A stretch of DNA of 64,000 bases, taken from the NCBI GenBank assembly GCA_017619755.1, contig JAFZRU010000036.1:1-64000 (forward strand), given 5' to 3'. Origin of the DNA: Prevotella sp. GTDB taxonomy: Bacteria > Bacteroidota > Bacteroidia > Bacteroidales > Bacteroidaceae. The position numbers and the translations under genes are program-made. How positions within the stretch are numbered: position 1 is the stretch's first letter; the number at the start of each line of letters is the position of its first letter. Positions 9,103 to 18,500 of this stretch are shown piece by piece. Below the pieces are notes generated by a model, which did not search any database, had not been told where the DNA came from, and worked only from the letters and a program-made list of their open reading frames with translations.

Positions 9103-9453
9103 ATGAACATAGACAATGCAAAATCCCAGATGCGGAAGGGTATGCTCGAATACTGCGTGCTCCTGCTGCTCCGTCGCCAGCCCTCCTACGCCAACGACAT
9201 CATCAAGCAGCTGAAGGAAGCCAACCTGATCGTGGTGGAAGGCACACTCTATCCCCTCCTCACACGTCTCAAGAAAGAGGCGCTGCTGAGCTACGAATGG
9301 CGCGAGTCTTTCCAAGGCCCGCCCCGCAAGTACTACGCCCTGACCGAAGAGGGTGTCACCGTTCTGCTCGAAATGGACGCCACATGGAGCGACCTCACCC
9401 GCACGATATCCCTCCTGAAAGAACCCTCCCCCTTGGCGGTCAGGACCAGCTAA
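9103..9453 (+). CDS. PadR-family transcriptional regulator
   Basis: Small winged-helix DNA-binding protein of 116 residues, the size of the short PadR subfamily that has no long C-terminal dimerisation helix. The PadR signature is clear: MRKGMLEYCVLLLLRRQPSYANDI, then VVEGTLYPLLTRLKKEALL and PPRKYYALTEEG. It precedes the PspC-domain gene by 52 bp in the same direction. PadR plus a PspC membrane protein is a recurrent Bacteroidetes pair, so control of envelope-stress functions is likely, but the signal is unknown. Palindromic half-sites in its own promoter suggest autoregulation. Confidence 0.93.
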   Translation: MNIDNAKSQMRKGMLEYCVLLLLRRQPSYANDIIKQLKEANLIVVEGTLYPLLTRLKKEALLSYEWRESFQGPPRKYYALTEEGVTVLLEMDATWSDLTRTISLLKEPSPLAVRTS

Positions 9454-9505
9454 GGGAGACTTCCAAAGACAACAAGACCAATCAACTAATAGAAAGGAAA
9501 AAAAG

Positions 9506-11188
9506 ATGAAAAAGAACATCACTGTCAACATATTTGGCACACTTTACCACATTGACGAAGACGCCTACGAGCTTCTCCAGAAATACAACGAGAACATGCG
9601 GCGCTACTATGCCAGCCGCGAAGGTGGTGACGAGATATCCGACGACGTGGAGCACCGCGTGGCCGAGTTGATGAGCGAGTTGCAGTCGCAAGGCGTGCTG
9701 GCCATCACCATCGAACATGTGAAGGACATCATCGAACGCATTGGCGACCCTCGCGAGATGGACGAGGGCGAACAAGGCGAGGAGCCTCGAAGCGAAAGCG
9801 ACCAACCATCCGGCGGCGCCGCCCCCTTCTCCTCCACGGAGGGCGCAAGCCGCAGAGAAGAAACGAACACGCCCCATGCAGACACGCGCAAACTGTTCCG
9901 CGACGGCGAGGACAAGATTGTGGGAGGCGTTGTCTCCGGCATCTGTCACTACATGGGCATCAACGACCCCCTGCTGCTGCGCTTGGTGGTGGCCCTGCTC
10001 ATCTTCGTCACCTTCCCCACCGTGGCCATCATCTACGTCATCCTCTGGCTGCTCATCCCGGAGGCCGTCACCCCCGAGGAGCGTCTGCGCATGTATGGGA
10101 AGCCGGTGTCGGCCAAGGCCATCAACGAAGAACTGGTGCGCGGTGTCAACAGCGCCAACCAATTCGTCAACAACCCCCAACACCGAGACACGGCCAGGGG
10201 ATGCCTGTCCTTCGTGGCGAAATTCTTCCTCTTCTGCATCGGAGCCTTCTTCCTCTTCATCTTCGGCGTCGTGCTGGCCGCCCTTCTCGCCGCCATCTTC
10301 GGCGTGTCAGCAGCCGCACTGTTCGGAGGTTTGGAAATGATCAACTTCCCCTTCCATATCAACCTTGTGGGCGACGTCATCTCCAAACGGCTGCTCATCG
10401 CCGCCATCCTCAGCACGCTCTTAGTCATCAGCCTTCCGCTGTTCGGACTGGCGAGGTTGATGTTCAAGAGCAAGGACAGCGGCAACCTCTCCACCGCCAC
10501 CAAAGTATGCCTTGTGGTGTTGTGGATAGCCAGCTTGGGCGTGATGATTGGCACATGGAGCCAAGTGGCACGGAAAGCGGACGTGGAAATCAACAGCACG
10601 TTGAAGAAGCATTTCACCCGCGACGGTATATACCTAACAAGCGGTGCATGGAAATTGTTAGACAAGGAGGGATGGGAAGTGGAATTGCTCAAGGGCATCA
10701 ATGAGCATCTCAACCATTGGGGCCTCCTGCCTCGTGGCGAGGGAAGTTACCTGCGCCTGACCGCCTCCGACAACCCGGGTGACATGTCATACACCCTCAG
10801 CCAAGAGCGCGAACTGCGCCCGGGAAGCTACAAGGTGGAGGCTTGGGTGAGAAGCGACGGCGAGGGAAACTCCCTCTATGTAATCACCAACCAGGGAAAG
10901 GACACGCTTCGCGTGGACATTCCCTCGTGCGACCCACGTCTGTTCGATGACTCTGACGACTGGGCGGTGAAAGAGAAGCTTCAAGGTGAACAATCACCCA
11001 GCGACGAGGAAGTGGTGATAGACAGCAACGACAACTCTATGCTGTGGACACATGTGGAAGGGACCTTCGACGTGAAAGAGCAGGAGAAGGTGAAATTTGG
11101 CATCAGCAACGAGAGTAATCTTCACAATGCTCCGTGGAACAGCCACGAGATTTCCATTGCCAGCCTGAAGATAAAGACCAACAACTGA
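9506..11188 (+). CDS. PspC-domain membrane protein with large C-terminal ectodomain
   Basis: Protein of 560 residues. A soluble N-terminal domain (residues 1-90, MKKNITVNIFGTLYHIDEDAYELL) resembles the small domain that precedes PspC in Bacteroidetes. A variable acidic linker follows. The PspC domain is near residues 130-195 (KLFRDGEDKIVGGVVSGICHYMGI, then YVILWLLIPE). Three further transmembrane segments lie between about 230 and 355. The last 200 residues form a soluble, probably periplasmic beta-rich domain (SYKVEAWVRSDGEGNSLYV) of the carbohydrate- or ligand-binding jelly-roll kind. The role is presumably envelope stress sensing. It is followed at once by a strong terminator. Confidence 0.85.
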   Translation: MKKNITVNIFGTLYHIDEDAYELLQKYNENMRRYYASREGGDEISDDVEHRVAELMSELQSQGVLAITIEHVKDIIERIGDPREMDEGEQGEEPRSESDQPSGGAAPFSSTEGASRREETNTPHADTRKLFRDGEDKIVGGVVSGICHYMGINDPLLLRLVVALLIFVTFPTVAIIYVILWLLIPEAVTPEERLRMYGKPVSAKAINEELVRGVNSANQFVNNPQHRDTARGCLSFVAKFFLFCIGAFFLFIFGVVLAALLAAIFGVSAAALFGGLEMINFPFHINLVGDVISKRLLIAAILSTLLVISLPLFGLARLMFKSKDSGNLSTATKVCLVVLWIASLGVMIGTWSQVARKADVEINSTLKKHFTRDGIYLTSGAWKLLDKEGWEVELLKGINEHLNHWGLLPRGEGSYLRLTASDNPGDMSYTLSQERELRPGSYKVEAWVRSDGEGNSLYVITNQGKDTLRVDIPSCDPRLFDDSDDWAVKEKLQGEQSPSDEEVVIDSNDNSMLWTHVEGTFDVKEQEKVKFGISNESNLHNAPWNSHEISIASLKIKTNN

Positions 11189-11195
11189 TGAAGCC

Positions 11196-11231
11196 AAAAG
11201 GGGAGTGCGGTGAACAACACACTCCCCTTTT
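11196..11231 (+). terminator. Rho-independent terminator after the PadR-PspC operon
   Basis: Perfect 12-bp stem (11196-11207 with 11220-11231), loop of 12, with A-rich left and U-rich right ends. It lies 8 bases after the PspC-gene stop codon. Confidence 0.8.
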
Positions 11232-11312
11232 CATCATCACACACCGACATCGTTGATATGCCTACAAGCAAGACAAAGGGAAAACATTTTTTCAAAAAAA
11301 AATGGAAAAAAC

Positions 11313-11343
11313 TTGCATGGATGAAAATAAAGCACTACCTTTG
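11313..11343 (+). promoter_or_regulatory. Promoter of the tRNA-Ser/tRNA-Glu operon
   Basis: TTG at 11313-11315 and TACCTTTG at 11336-11343 with 20-base spacing, 45 bases before the first tRNA. It follows an A-rich tract, as stable-RNA promoters often do. Confidence 0.65.
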
Positions 11344-11388
11344 CACCGCATTTGAGAGAAAATGCTGCGGTAAAGGTCAACCTGTATT

Positions 11389-11475
11389 GGAAGTTTGGGT
11401 GAGTGGCTGAAACCAGCAGTTTGCTAAACTGCCGTACGGGATACCGTACCGGGGGTTCGAATCCCCCAGCTTCCG
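11389..11475 (+). tRNA. tRNA-Ser (GCT)
   Basis: The 87-nt gene folds into a class II tRNA. The acceptor stem GGAAGTT pairs with AGCTTCC (11468-11474), the discriminator base is G, the anticodon loop TTGCTAA gives GCT, a long variable arm forms from TACGG/CCGTA, and the T arm GGGGGTTCGAATCCCCC is intact. CCA is not encoded. Confidence 0.96.
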
Positions 11476-11492
11476 CAAAGAAATTGGGATAC

Positions 11493-11564
11493 GCTGGATT
11501 CATCTAATGGTTAGGATACAAGATTCTCAATCTTGGCATAGGGGTTCGATTCCCCTATCCAGTA
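11493..11564 (+). tRNA. tRNA-Glu (CTC)
   Basis: The 72-nt gene has acceptor stem GCTGGAT pairing with ATCCAGT (11557-11563), a D arm containing TAATGGTTAG, anticodon loop TTCTCAA (anticodon CTC), and an intact T arm with GGGGTTCGATTCCCC. It lies 17 bases downstream of tRNA-Ser, so the two are co-transcribed. CCA is not encoded. Confidence 0.94.
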
Positions 11565-11576
11565 CTAAGGAATTTA

Positions 11577-11613
11577 AAAACCCCTTGCAAGTAAAGCACT
11601 TGCAAGGGGTTTT
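11577..11613 (+). terminator. Terminator of the tRNA operon
   Basis: Perfect 15-bp stem (11577-11591 with 11599-11613), 7-base loop, with a terminal T-run on the plus strand. It begins 12 bases after tRNA-Glu. Confidence 0.88.
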
Positions 11614-11647
11614 CTAATTTGGAGGTGTACTAAAAGTGTACCAATAA

Positions 11648-11740
11648 AACGCCAAGAGGGCGGGGTTACTGTAGGGGTGGACTTTATGACCATCCGCTCG
11701 CCCGTCAGGGCGAATGTTTGTCTCACGGCCTCTTGGCGTT
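11648..11740. repeat. Inverted repeat enclosing a copy of the 48-bp intergenic element
   Basis: Perfect 12-bp arms AACGCCAAGAGG (11648-11659) and CCTCTTGGCGTT (11729-11740) enclose the 48-bp element at 11673-11720. That element recurs at 45818-45865 with four mismatches. The gap between the tRNA terminator and the patatin gene otherwise shows only the direct pair GTGTAC-TAAAA-GTGTAC near 11625-11641. Confidence 0.65.
11673..11720 (+). repeat. 48-bp intergenic repeat, copy 1
   Basis: 44 of 48 bases are identical to 45818-45865. The left part can form a small hairpin (GTGGAC/GTCCAT in copy 2, weaker here). No coding capacity is shared. Confidence 0.7.
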
Positions 11741-11762
11741 TGGGGGAGAATCCACCACCTAC

Positions 11763-13976
11763 TCAAAATACGAAGCCGAAATTGACAAACATATACGGCT
11801 CCTTGCTCTTGTTGCTATAGCCCACGACAGCACCTATTGGTCCGAACATGGTGTTGTAGTAATAGCTGAGGGTGGTGCCAAAAAGCAAGTGACTTTTGAA
11901 CAAGTGGTCAAACTCGTCGGCTTGCTGGGCCACGGCGAATCTGAAGAGCATGATGTTGTTTGCCGTGAAATTCAGCTGTGCCTGTATCTGGGCGGCGAAG
12001 AACTTGGACTCGATATTTTCGATGTGCCTCACCCCGGGGAATGGCGACTGGTACTCGATATAATGCCCGAACCATTCACCTCCGATGGCATTGTTCAGGA
12101 TGTAAGGAACCACCTTTCCATCGACGATTCTCCCATAAAGCAACGGTTGGAGAGACAGGTGCTGGCTGACGGGAAACGACTTCCTCCACATGGCCGCCAG
12201 TTCCCTGGGGCCCATCTTGTCCTTCAACTTGACGAAGTCGTCGGTGTAGTAGGCAAATTTGGCATCAAACCTTGCTCCTCTTGTGGGGAAATACCAGTTG
12301 TCCTCGCTGTTGAAGTTCGCTTGTGCGCGGTAGCTGAGGTAATGGTCGTTCTCCAATAGTTTTTCCACTCCCCCTCTCGCTTGGTTCACCAACAGCGAAC
12401 TGAAGTGATAATGGTCCCACTGCGGCCCGATGGAAATGTTGAAATTCCTCACGTCGAAATCGACAAGTGAGAAGTTGACCGTGTGCTGCGAGTAGGTGAG
12501 GTTGTATGCCTTGTTGTTTTTCTCATAAATGTCGATGTCGTTTCTTTTGAAAATGTAGGACAAGGTGTGTCGTGCAAAGCCTCTGGGATGGAAGGTGAAA
12601 TCCACCCTTCCCATGTTGCGCTTCCCGAGGCGGACGGTCATATCGAGGTTCAGAGGCATCTTGGCTTTGAGGGGGAAATTGGCGTTCAGCAGCACCGCCA
12701 CGGTCTCCTCGTTGTCGATGCGCATGCCCACGTTCACCTCGTTGGTCTTCTTCTCCCCGGCGGTGAACACCACGGTTTCTTTCTTGTCTTCCGGGTCTTT
12801 CTCAAATCGGAATGTCGCCTGCTTGTAGAACAAGTCCCTCCTGATGGAGGTGGTGATGATGTCGGCGTGGTTGTCGTCGAAGGTCACCCCCTCCTTCAGC
12901 CTGAATTTGGCCTTGATGAAGTCCTCGTCGTTGGAAGTCATGTTTTGGAAACGGAAATGGGCTATCGTGTGCTGGCGGCTGTTGGGGAGCGGCATTTTCG
13001 GCTGATACGAACGTGGCACGGCGTGGGGTTCCCCAAGGGACTCTTTCAAAGCCACGAATTCGTCCCAGTGTTTCATGGCCTCCTCCTCTCCCCTTCTGAT
13101 GAGGGTGTCGATGGCGGCGGCTGTGAAGCTTGCCGCCCCATACCCCTTGACGTTCACCCGGATGGGAATGTTGGCAAGGCGGAGGTTCTCTTCATATTTG
13201 TTCTTACAGTTCAAATCCACGATTTGTGCGAGGATGGACCCTGTGGAGCGCAGTTCTTCTGCCGAACGGTCCTCGGCTTGCACGGTGACGCCGATGACGA
13301 AGTCGGCCCCCATCTCCAAGGCGATATCAACGGGGAAGTTGTTTCTCAGTCCCCCATCGACGAGCACCATGCCATCTTTCCTGACGGGTGCGAAGACCCC
13401 CGGAATGGCCATGCTGGCTCGCATGGCCCTGGGGAGGGAGCCGCTGTGAAAGACATACTCCGTGTTGTCAACGATGTTGGTGGCAACGCATGCGAAGGGA
13501 ATGGGGAGTTGGTTGAAGTCGATGCTGTCCGTGTACATCCCGACGAGGTTGTTGAAGAGCACGTCGAGGTTCTTTCCTGTGATAAGTCCCCCTCCCAAGG
13601 TGCCCTTCCCCTTGAACCGGATGGTTTTAGAAAGGATGTATTTGTTTTGCTTCTCACGGTCCTTCAGACTTTGGTGGCTCAAGTCATCCCTGTCCAAAAG
13701 CACAAAACTCCAGTCCTGCTGGCGCACGAGGGAGTCGAGCGTGGAGGCTCCGATGCCGATGGCATACAGTCCTCCCACGATGCTTCCCATGCTGGTGCCG
13801 GTGATGATGTCCACCGGTATGCCAGCCTTTTCCAACACCTTCAGCACACCGATGTGCGCCATGCCCTTGGCGCCTCCTCCGCTAAGCACGACGGCCACTT
13901 TCTTCCTCTCCTTCTGCGCCGCTGCGGGCATGAAGAAGCAAAGGACAGCCACTATCATCAACAATAATCTTCTCAT
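11763..13976 (-). CDS. Patatin-like phospholipase with C-terminal outer-membrane beta-barrel
   Basis: Protein of 737 residues with a signal peptide (about 1-20, MRRLLLMIVAVLCFFMPAAA). The patatin domain (about 28-220) has the oxyanion motif SGGGAKGMAHIGVL, nucleophile serine in GTSMGS and the aspartate motif DGGLRNN. A POTRA-like region follows (about 330-400) and then a BamA/TamA-type beta-barrel that ends in aromatic FVNFGFVF, the outer-membrane insertion signature. This is the PlpD-like type Vd architecture: a lipase carried on its own barrel. Substrate and surface release are inferred from the family. A -7 box (TACCTTTG on the minus strand, 14005-14012) lies upstream, but no good -33 box was found. 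Confidence 0.92.
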   Translation of the reverse strand: MRRLLLMIVAVLCFFMPAAAQKERKKVAVVLSGGGAKGMAHIGVLKVLEKAGIPVDIITGTSMGSIVGGLYAIGIGASTLDSLVRQQDWSFVLLDRDDLSHQSLKDREKQNKYILSKTIRFKGKGTLGGGLITGKNLDVLFNNLVGMYTDSIDFNQLPIPFACVATNIVDNTEYVFHSGSLPRAMRASMAIPGVFAPVRKDGMVLVDGGLRNNFPVDIALEMGADFVIGVTVQAEDRSAEELRSTGSILAQIVDLNCKNKYEENLRLANIPIRVNVKGYGAASFTAAAIDTLIRRGEEEAMKHWDEFVALKESLGEPHAVPRSYQPKMPLPNSRQHTIAHFRFQNMTSNDEDFIKAKFRLKEGVTFDDNHADIITTSIRRDLFYKQATFRFEKDPEDKKETVVFTAGEKKTNEVNVGMRIDNEETVAVLLNANFPLKAKMPLNLDMTVRLGKRNMGRVDFTFHPRGFARHTLSYIFKRNDIDIYEKNNKAYNLTYSQHTVNFSLVDFDVRNFNISIGPQWDHYHFSSLLVNQARGGVEKLLENDHYLSYRAQANFNSEDNWYFPTRGARFDAKFAYYTDDFVKLKDKMGPRELAAMWRKSFPVSQHLSLQPLLYGRIVDGKVVPYILNNAIGGEWFGHYIEYQSPFPGVRHIENIESKFFAAQIQAQLNFTANNIMLFRFAVAQQADEFDHLFKSHLLFGTTLSYYYNTMFGPIGAVVGYSNKSKEPYMFVNFGFVF

Positions 13977-14004
13977 ATCACCTCATTTTTCATAATCGAC
14001 ATGG

Positions 14005-14012
14005 CAAAGGTA
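14005..14012 (-). promoter_or_regulatory. Possible -7 element for the patatin gene
   Basis: TACCTTTG on the minus strand, 29 bases before the ATG at 13976. No TTG lies at the expected distance, so this is a half-supported promoter. Confidence 0.4.
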
Positions 14013-14088
14013 GTAAAAAAACTCGATATACGAATAATATGCTGAAAAATTAAAGTTATCCACCATTCACCAAAAATCTCACTCTCCG

Positions 14089-14119
14089 TTGAATAATTCA
14101 TTTTTTTATATTACTTTTG
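14089..14119 (+). promoter_or_regulatory. Promoter of the coiled-coil lipoprotein gene
   Basis: TTG at 14089-14091, a 20-base spacer, then TACTTTTG at 14112-14119. The start codon is about 105 bases downstream, leaving a sizeable 5' leader with no recognised structure. Confidence 0.6.
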
Positions 14120-14224
14120 CACGTGGAAACGTGGCCTCCTTCTTCAAGGTCTTTCTGGCAATCTCAGACGGAACCGCACCAAGGGCAACGGACACGAATA
14201 TGGTAAATCAAAAAAATATAATTG

Positions 14225-15133
14225 ATGAAAGCTAAAAAAATCTACAAAATGGCATTGGCTGTCGTCATGGCAAGTACAATGATGACCGCATGCAACGAAG
14301 TCAAACAAGGCGAACAAGACCAACTGCTGAAAGAACGTGACTCCCTGGCCGAACTGTCCAACAGCCAGGCCAACACCATCAGCGAGGTCAACAAGACATT
14401 GGGGGAGATTTCCTTGATGATGGACAGCATCAACATCCAGGAGAACGCCCTCATGCTCACCAACAACGACAGAAATGAGACTGCGAATTACCGCGAACGC
14501 ATCAAAGGCAACATCAGAACCTTTGAAAGTCTGCTCAAAAGGCAAAAGGAAAGAATCGCCGAGTTGGAGGAAACACTCGATGACAGCACGGAAGAGACTG
14601 CCAACCTGAGAAATGTCATCAAGTTGATGAAATCGCAAATCGAACAGAAAGACAGGGAGATCCAAGACCTCCGGGCACAACTCGATGAAAGCAACAAAAG
14701 CATCCTTGAACTGAAGGAGAATGTCTCGTCTCTCAACGCCATCAACGAAGACCAGCGCTCACAAATCTCCTCGCAACAAGAGACCATTTCCTCACAGGAA
14801 GAGACCTTGTCTGCCCAGGACAAGAAGTTGAACGAAGGGTATTACCTCGTGGCGACGAAGAATGAGCTCAAGGACATGGGCATCAAATCCGGAGGAAACC
14901 TGTTCAAGAAAAGCAAGACCAATCTCAACAACCTGCCCACAGGAAAATTCAAACAAGTGGACATCCGCAACTTCAGAGGTCTGAACATCCCCGGAAAGAA
15001 AGTGACACTCATCTCACCCGCCCCACCAGCCTCATACAGGCTCTACCAAGAACCAGCAGGATACAGGTTGGTCATCAACGACCCCACTTCCTTCTGGAGC
15101 ATCTCCAACTACCTGGTCATCCAAACGGAATAA
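14225..15133 (+). CDS. Coiled-coil lipoprotein of unknown function
   Basis: Lipoprotein of 302 residues. The ATG at 14225 is preferred over the adjacent TTG at 14222 and gives the signal peptide MKAKKIYKMALAVVMASTMM with lipobox MTAC. Residues 30-205 are a continuous coiled coil of Glu/Lys/Gln/Leu heptads (LRNVIKLMKSQIEQKDREIQ; QISSQQETISSQEETLSAQ). The C-terminal 95 residues form a globular domain starting GYYLVATKNELKDMGIKSGG. The arrangement resembles periplasmic spacer or tethering proteins, but no named family is recognised. It is monocistronic; the following 380 bp hold the palindromic repeat element. Confidence 0.8.
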   Translation: MKAKKIYKMALAVVMASTMMTACNEVKQGEQDQLLKERDSLAELSNSQANTISEVNKTLGEISLMMDSINIQENALMLTNNDRNETANYRERIKGNIRTFESLLKRQKERIAELEETLDDSTEETANLRNVIKLMKSQIEQKDREIQDLRAQLDESNKSILELKENVSSLNAINEDQRSQISSQQETISSQEETLSAQDKKLNEGYYLVATKNELKDMGIKSGGNLFKKSKTNLNNLPTGKFKQVDIRNFRGLNIPGKKVTLISPAPPASYRLYQEPAGYRLVINDPTSFWSISNYLVIQTE

Positions 15134-15160
15134 AGGCACAAGGATAAGTATTCCGTGATG

Positions 15161-15400
15161 TGCGGATGAAAACGGCCTGAAAAGACGGTCTAAAAAGACG
15201 GCCTGAAAGGCCAACGAGATACCAGCCCAGGGCAACGCCCTGGGGAAAAAAACGGAGTAGATTGCGCCCTGAAAGGGCAAAAGCATTATGACAGCTATAA
15301 GGCTTTTGCCCCTTCAGGGCGATAATTGGTGCTCACACTCTTCCCCAGGGCGTTGCCCTGGGCTATTTGCTTTTGGCCTTTCAGGCCGTTTTCATCCGCA
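15161..15400. repeat. Large palindromic intergenic element, copy A
   Basis: The 22-bp outer arms at 15161-15182 and 15379-15400 are perfect reverse complements. Inside lie nested palindromes: CCCAGGGC-AAC-GCCCTGGG, its mirror in the right half, and GCCCTGAAAGGGC facing GCCCCTTCAGGGC. The whole 240 bp folds on itself. A diverged copy lies at 54412-54643. Reading frames across it (for example 15288-15647) are by-products of the repeat. The rest of the gap, 15401-15517, shows nothing recognisable. Confidence 0.85.
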
Positions 15401-15517
15401 CAGCTCGAAAAAATTGACTTCCACTTCGTACGTCTATTTATGGTTACGTCTGCTTTGCATCCGCGACCGTTGGTTCTATAATTCTCTAATTCTTGATGAA
15501 AAGAGAAACTTGAATAA

Positions 15518-18500
15518 TCATAAGAATGATTTGAGCACCTCATTAGTGAAGGAGCAGTCTGTGGTGTTGGGCAACCACCGCCCATGGACGGAGAGGAAGG
15601 CGGCAGTGTGCAAACCGCTTCGCTCCATCGGCATGCCGTCGAAGTGATGCTCCAAACGGTCAAGAAACACCTCGTCGGATACCACCTCCACCACTTTTCC
15701 CTTTTTGGCCATCATCTCCCTCACGCTGACATACTGAGGATTGTCCACATGCCACACAGCGGCTCCACCGTCGAGTGCGGCAAGCCTCACGATGCTTCTC
15801 GCCGCCACGTCCACGGGCAAAAGCCCAATCCTTAGGGAAGCCACCGAGGCCGGCATCACGCCCATTTGTTCATACAACGCCAAGGACATCGCTAATGCAT
15901 CGCGCTCCCCAAGGCCATACCACCCAGCATCGTTGGAACGTGGAGAAAGACGCCCCACCCTCACGACACACCCTTTGAGCCTTCCACGAGCCATTTCTTC
16001 CAAGACAAGCTTCTCCGCCATCAACTTGGTGTAGGAATAAGGCTCTGCGAAATACTGTCCCATCAACAAGTCGTTCTCTGTCAGACAGACACCCTCCCCT
16101 TCTGAGGCGTTGTAAAGACCGGCGACGCTTAATGTAGAAACCTGCACCAACCGGGCGTTGGTGTCACGACAAAGGGCGACGAGCGCCCCCACTGCCTCCG
16201 TGTTCACCCTTCCCAACTCTTCCAGCTTGGCGAAATGCCGCACGTCAGCCGCACAATTAATGACGAGTGCGGCATCGGCTTGTCTCCAAACCGCCGAGCC
16301 GTCGGGGTCTGTCAGGTCGCCGGGAATCACGTCCACCCTTTTGAAGTCGTCCTCCGAAAGCGGCTGCCCGAAATACAAGGAATGTGTCTCTGTCAGGCGT
16401 TTCATAGCCTCCATGTCAGAAGCCGCCCTGACCAAGCACACCACCTTCGCCCGACACGAGGTCAAGATGGCATGCAACACATGCATCCCCAAGAATCCCG
16501 TGGCCCCCGTGAGCAGCACCGTGCCGCCAAGAGTTGGTTTCCCGTAGGAGAACGTCTGCCGTTTCTCCATCAAGAAACGGTGGATGTCGGGGCTGTCGGC
16601 ATCGACATGATAGAAACCGTCCATCCCCTCTGTGGCAAGTTGCCTTTCAAGCAACCTTGGCGTGGGATGCTGGAACACCCAACCATACTCCACCTTGCAA
16701 CCCGCCTCCCGCAATTCCGCCACAAGACTCATCGCCGTGAGCGACGAACCACCCATGTCGAAGAAGTCATCATCCAGTCCCACCCTTTCCACGTCAAGCA
16801 CACGGGCGAACGCTTCGCAAATCACCTGCTGCCTTCGGTTGTGCGCCTCTGCGACGGGTTGAGAAGCAGGCACCGGTAACGACAGACGCCGCCTATCCAC
16901 CTTCCCATTGTAAAGCAGGGGCATCTGCTCCAACCTCATCCAAAGCGACGGTATCATATAGGTTGGGCAGCACTTGCGCATACATCGCTGTAGCACCTTG
17001 GAATCCAAAAGTTTCTCCGCAACATAATAGGCACACAGTCGACTGCGCCCGGAAACGTTGACCTCTGCCACACAAACCTCTTCGATACCCGGCAGCCGAG
17101 CCACCGCCCTTTCCACTTCCTCCAAACAGACGCGGAACCCGTTGACTTTCACCATAAAATCCTTCCGCCCCACATATTCAAGCAAACCCTCCTCGTTCCA
17201 CCACACCAAGTCGCCAGTGTGATAGACGAGGCGGTCAGTAAAATCGCACTTCGTGAATTTCTGCGCTGTTAGGTCGGGGGCGTGCCAATATCCCGCAGCC
17301 ATCTGCACACCGGCGAGACACAACTCACCCACCGCCCCACGTGGCAACAGGCGACCGTGCAGGTCGGTGACGAAGGCGTCGATGTTGTCCACCGGCCTTC
17401 CGATGGGTATGGTGGTGTAGGCTCTGCCCGGCAGCAGTTCATGCCATGTGGCATTGACGCAAAATTCCGTGGGGCCGTAGGTGTTGATGATGCGACAAGC
17501 GGCTTGGGGTGCAAAAGTCATCCGCTCTCCTCCGAGACAGACATAGTCGAGGGTTGGATGAGGACATGCCGCCACCTTGCCACCCAACTGCGTGGTGTAA
17601 CACCCTCCTGTCACGGCGTTGTCGTCGATGAAACGGTGCATCCGCTCCAAGTCGTGCCTCACCTCCGTAGGCATGAGGCAAACCATCCCCCCGACGGTCA
17701 GTACGGGGAAGAGGTCTTCCACGGAGGCGTCGAAAGCGAGTGAAGAGTGACAACTGATGCGGCTGTCCTTGTTGAGCCTCCAACGCCTCACAATAAAATG
17801 CAGCAAGTTGGTCAATGCGCGATGGGAAATCATCACCCCCTTTGGCCCGCCGGTGGAACCAGAAGTAAAAATGACGTATGCAATGCCATCGGGTGTGGAG
17901 GCGTCCAATAATACGTCTTCGTCGCACTCGTCATCATCGGGGATGCTGTCCGGGTAGATAATCTCTTTCAAACAAGCCTCCTCCACGACTCCCTTTCGAT
18001 AAGCCTCCGGCCATTGCGGGTCGAGCGGCATGTAGGCGGCTCCCGTTCTCATGATGGCGAGTGCCGCCGCAAGGAACCAACATCCCGGCTCCGCCCACAG
18101 TCCCACACGGTCGCCCTGTCCCACCCCTTTCGCGGCGAGCCATCGTGCTACAGCCACCGACCTCCGGTTGAGTTGGCTATAGGTCATCTTCACAGAGCCA
18201 TCAGTCACGGCGACGGCCTGTGGTGTCCGTGTAGCCTGTTCATGGAACAAGGCCACCACGGTGCGACCGTCATCATCCACTCGTTCACCCCTTGAAAGCG
18301 CCAACACAGCCTCCTTCTCGGCTTTCCCCATCGTCTCCAACTCATCCACCCTCCCCTCGGGGTGCTGCATCATGCCATGGAGGCAGGTTTCCATGCATCT
18401 GAGGAACAGTTGCAACTCCTCCTTTGGGCGTCCTACGGCCTCCACCCGCCATTCATACTCATGGTCAGTGGCATAGACCACGCATCCCAAGTCGCTGTCT

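Noticed and set aside
11210-11503. Frames on both strands across the tRNA genes
   Set aside because: They overlap the terminator, the promoter and tRNA-Ser, which explain the sequence fully.
15288-15647. Frame encoding LLPLQGDNWC-type sequence
   Set aside because: It is a translation of the palindromic repeat element; such frames are common false genes in Bacteroidetes.
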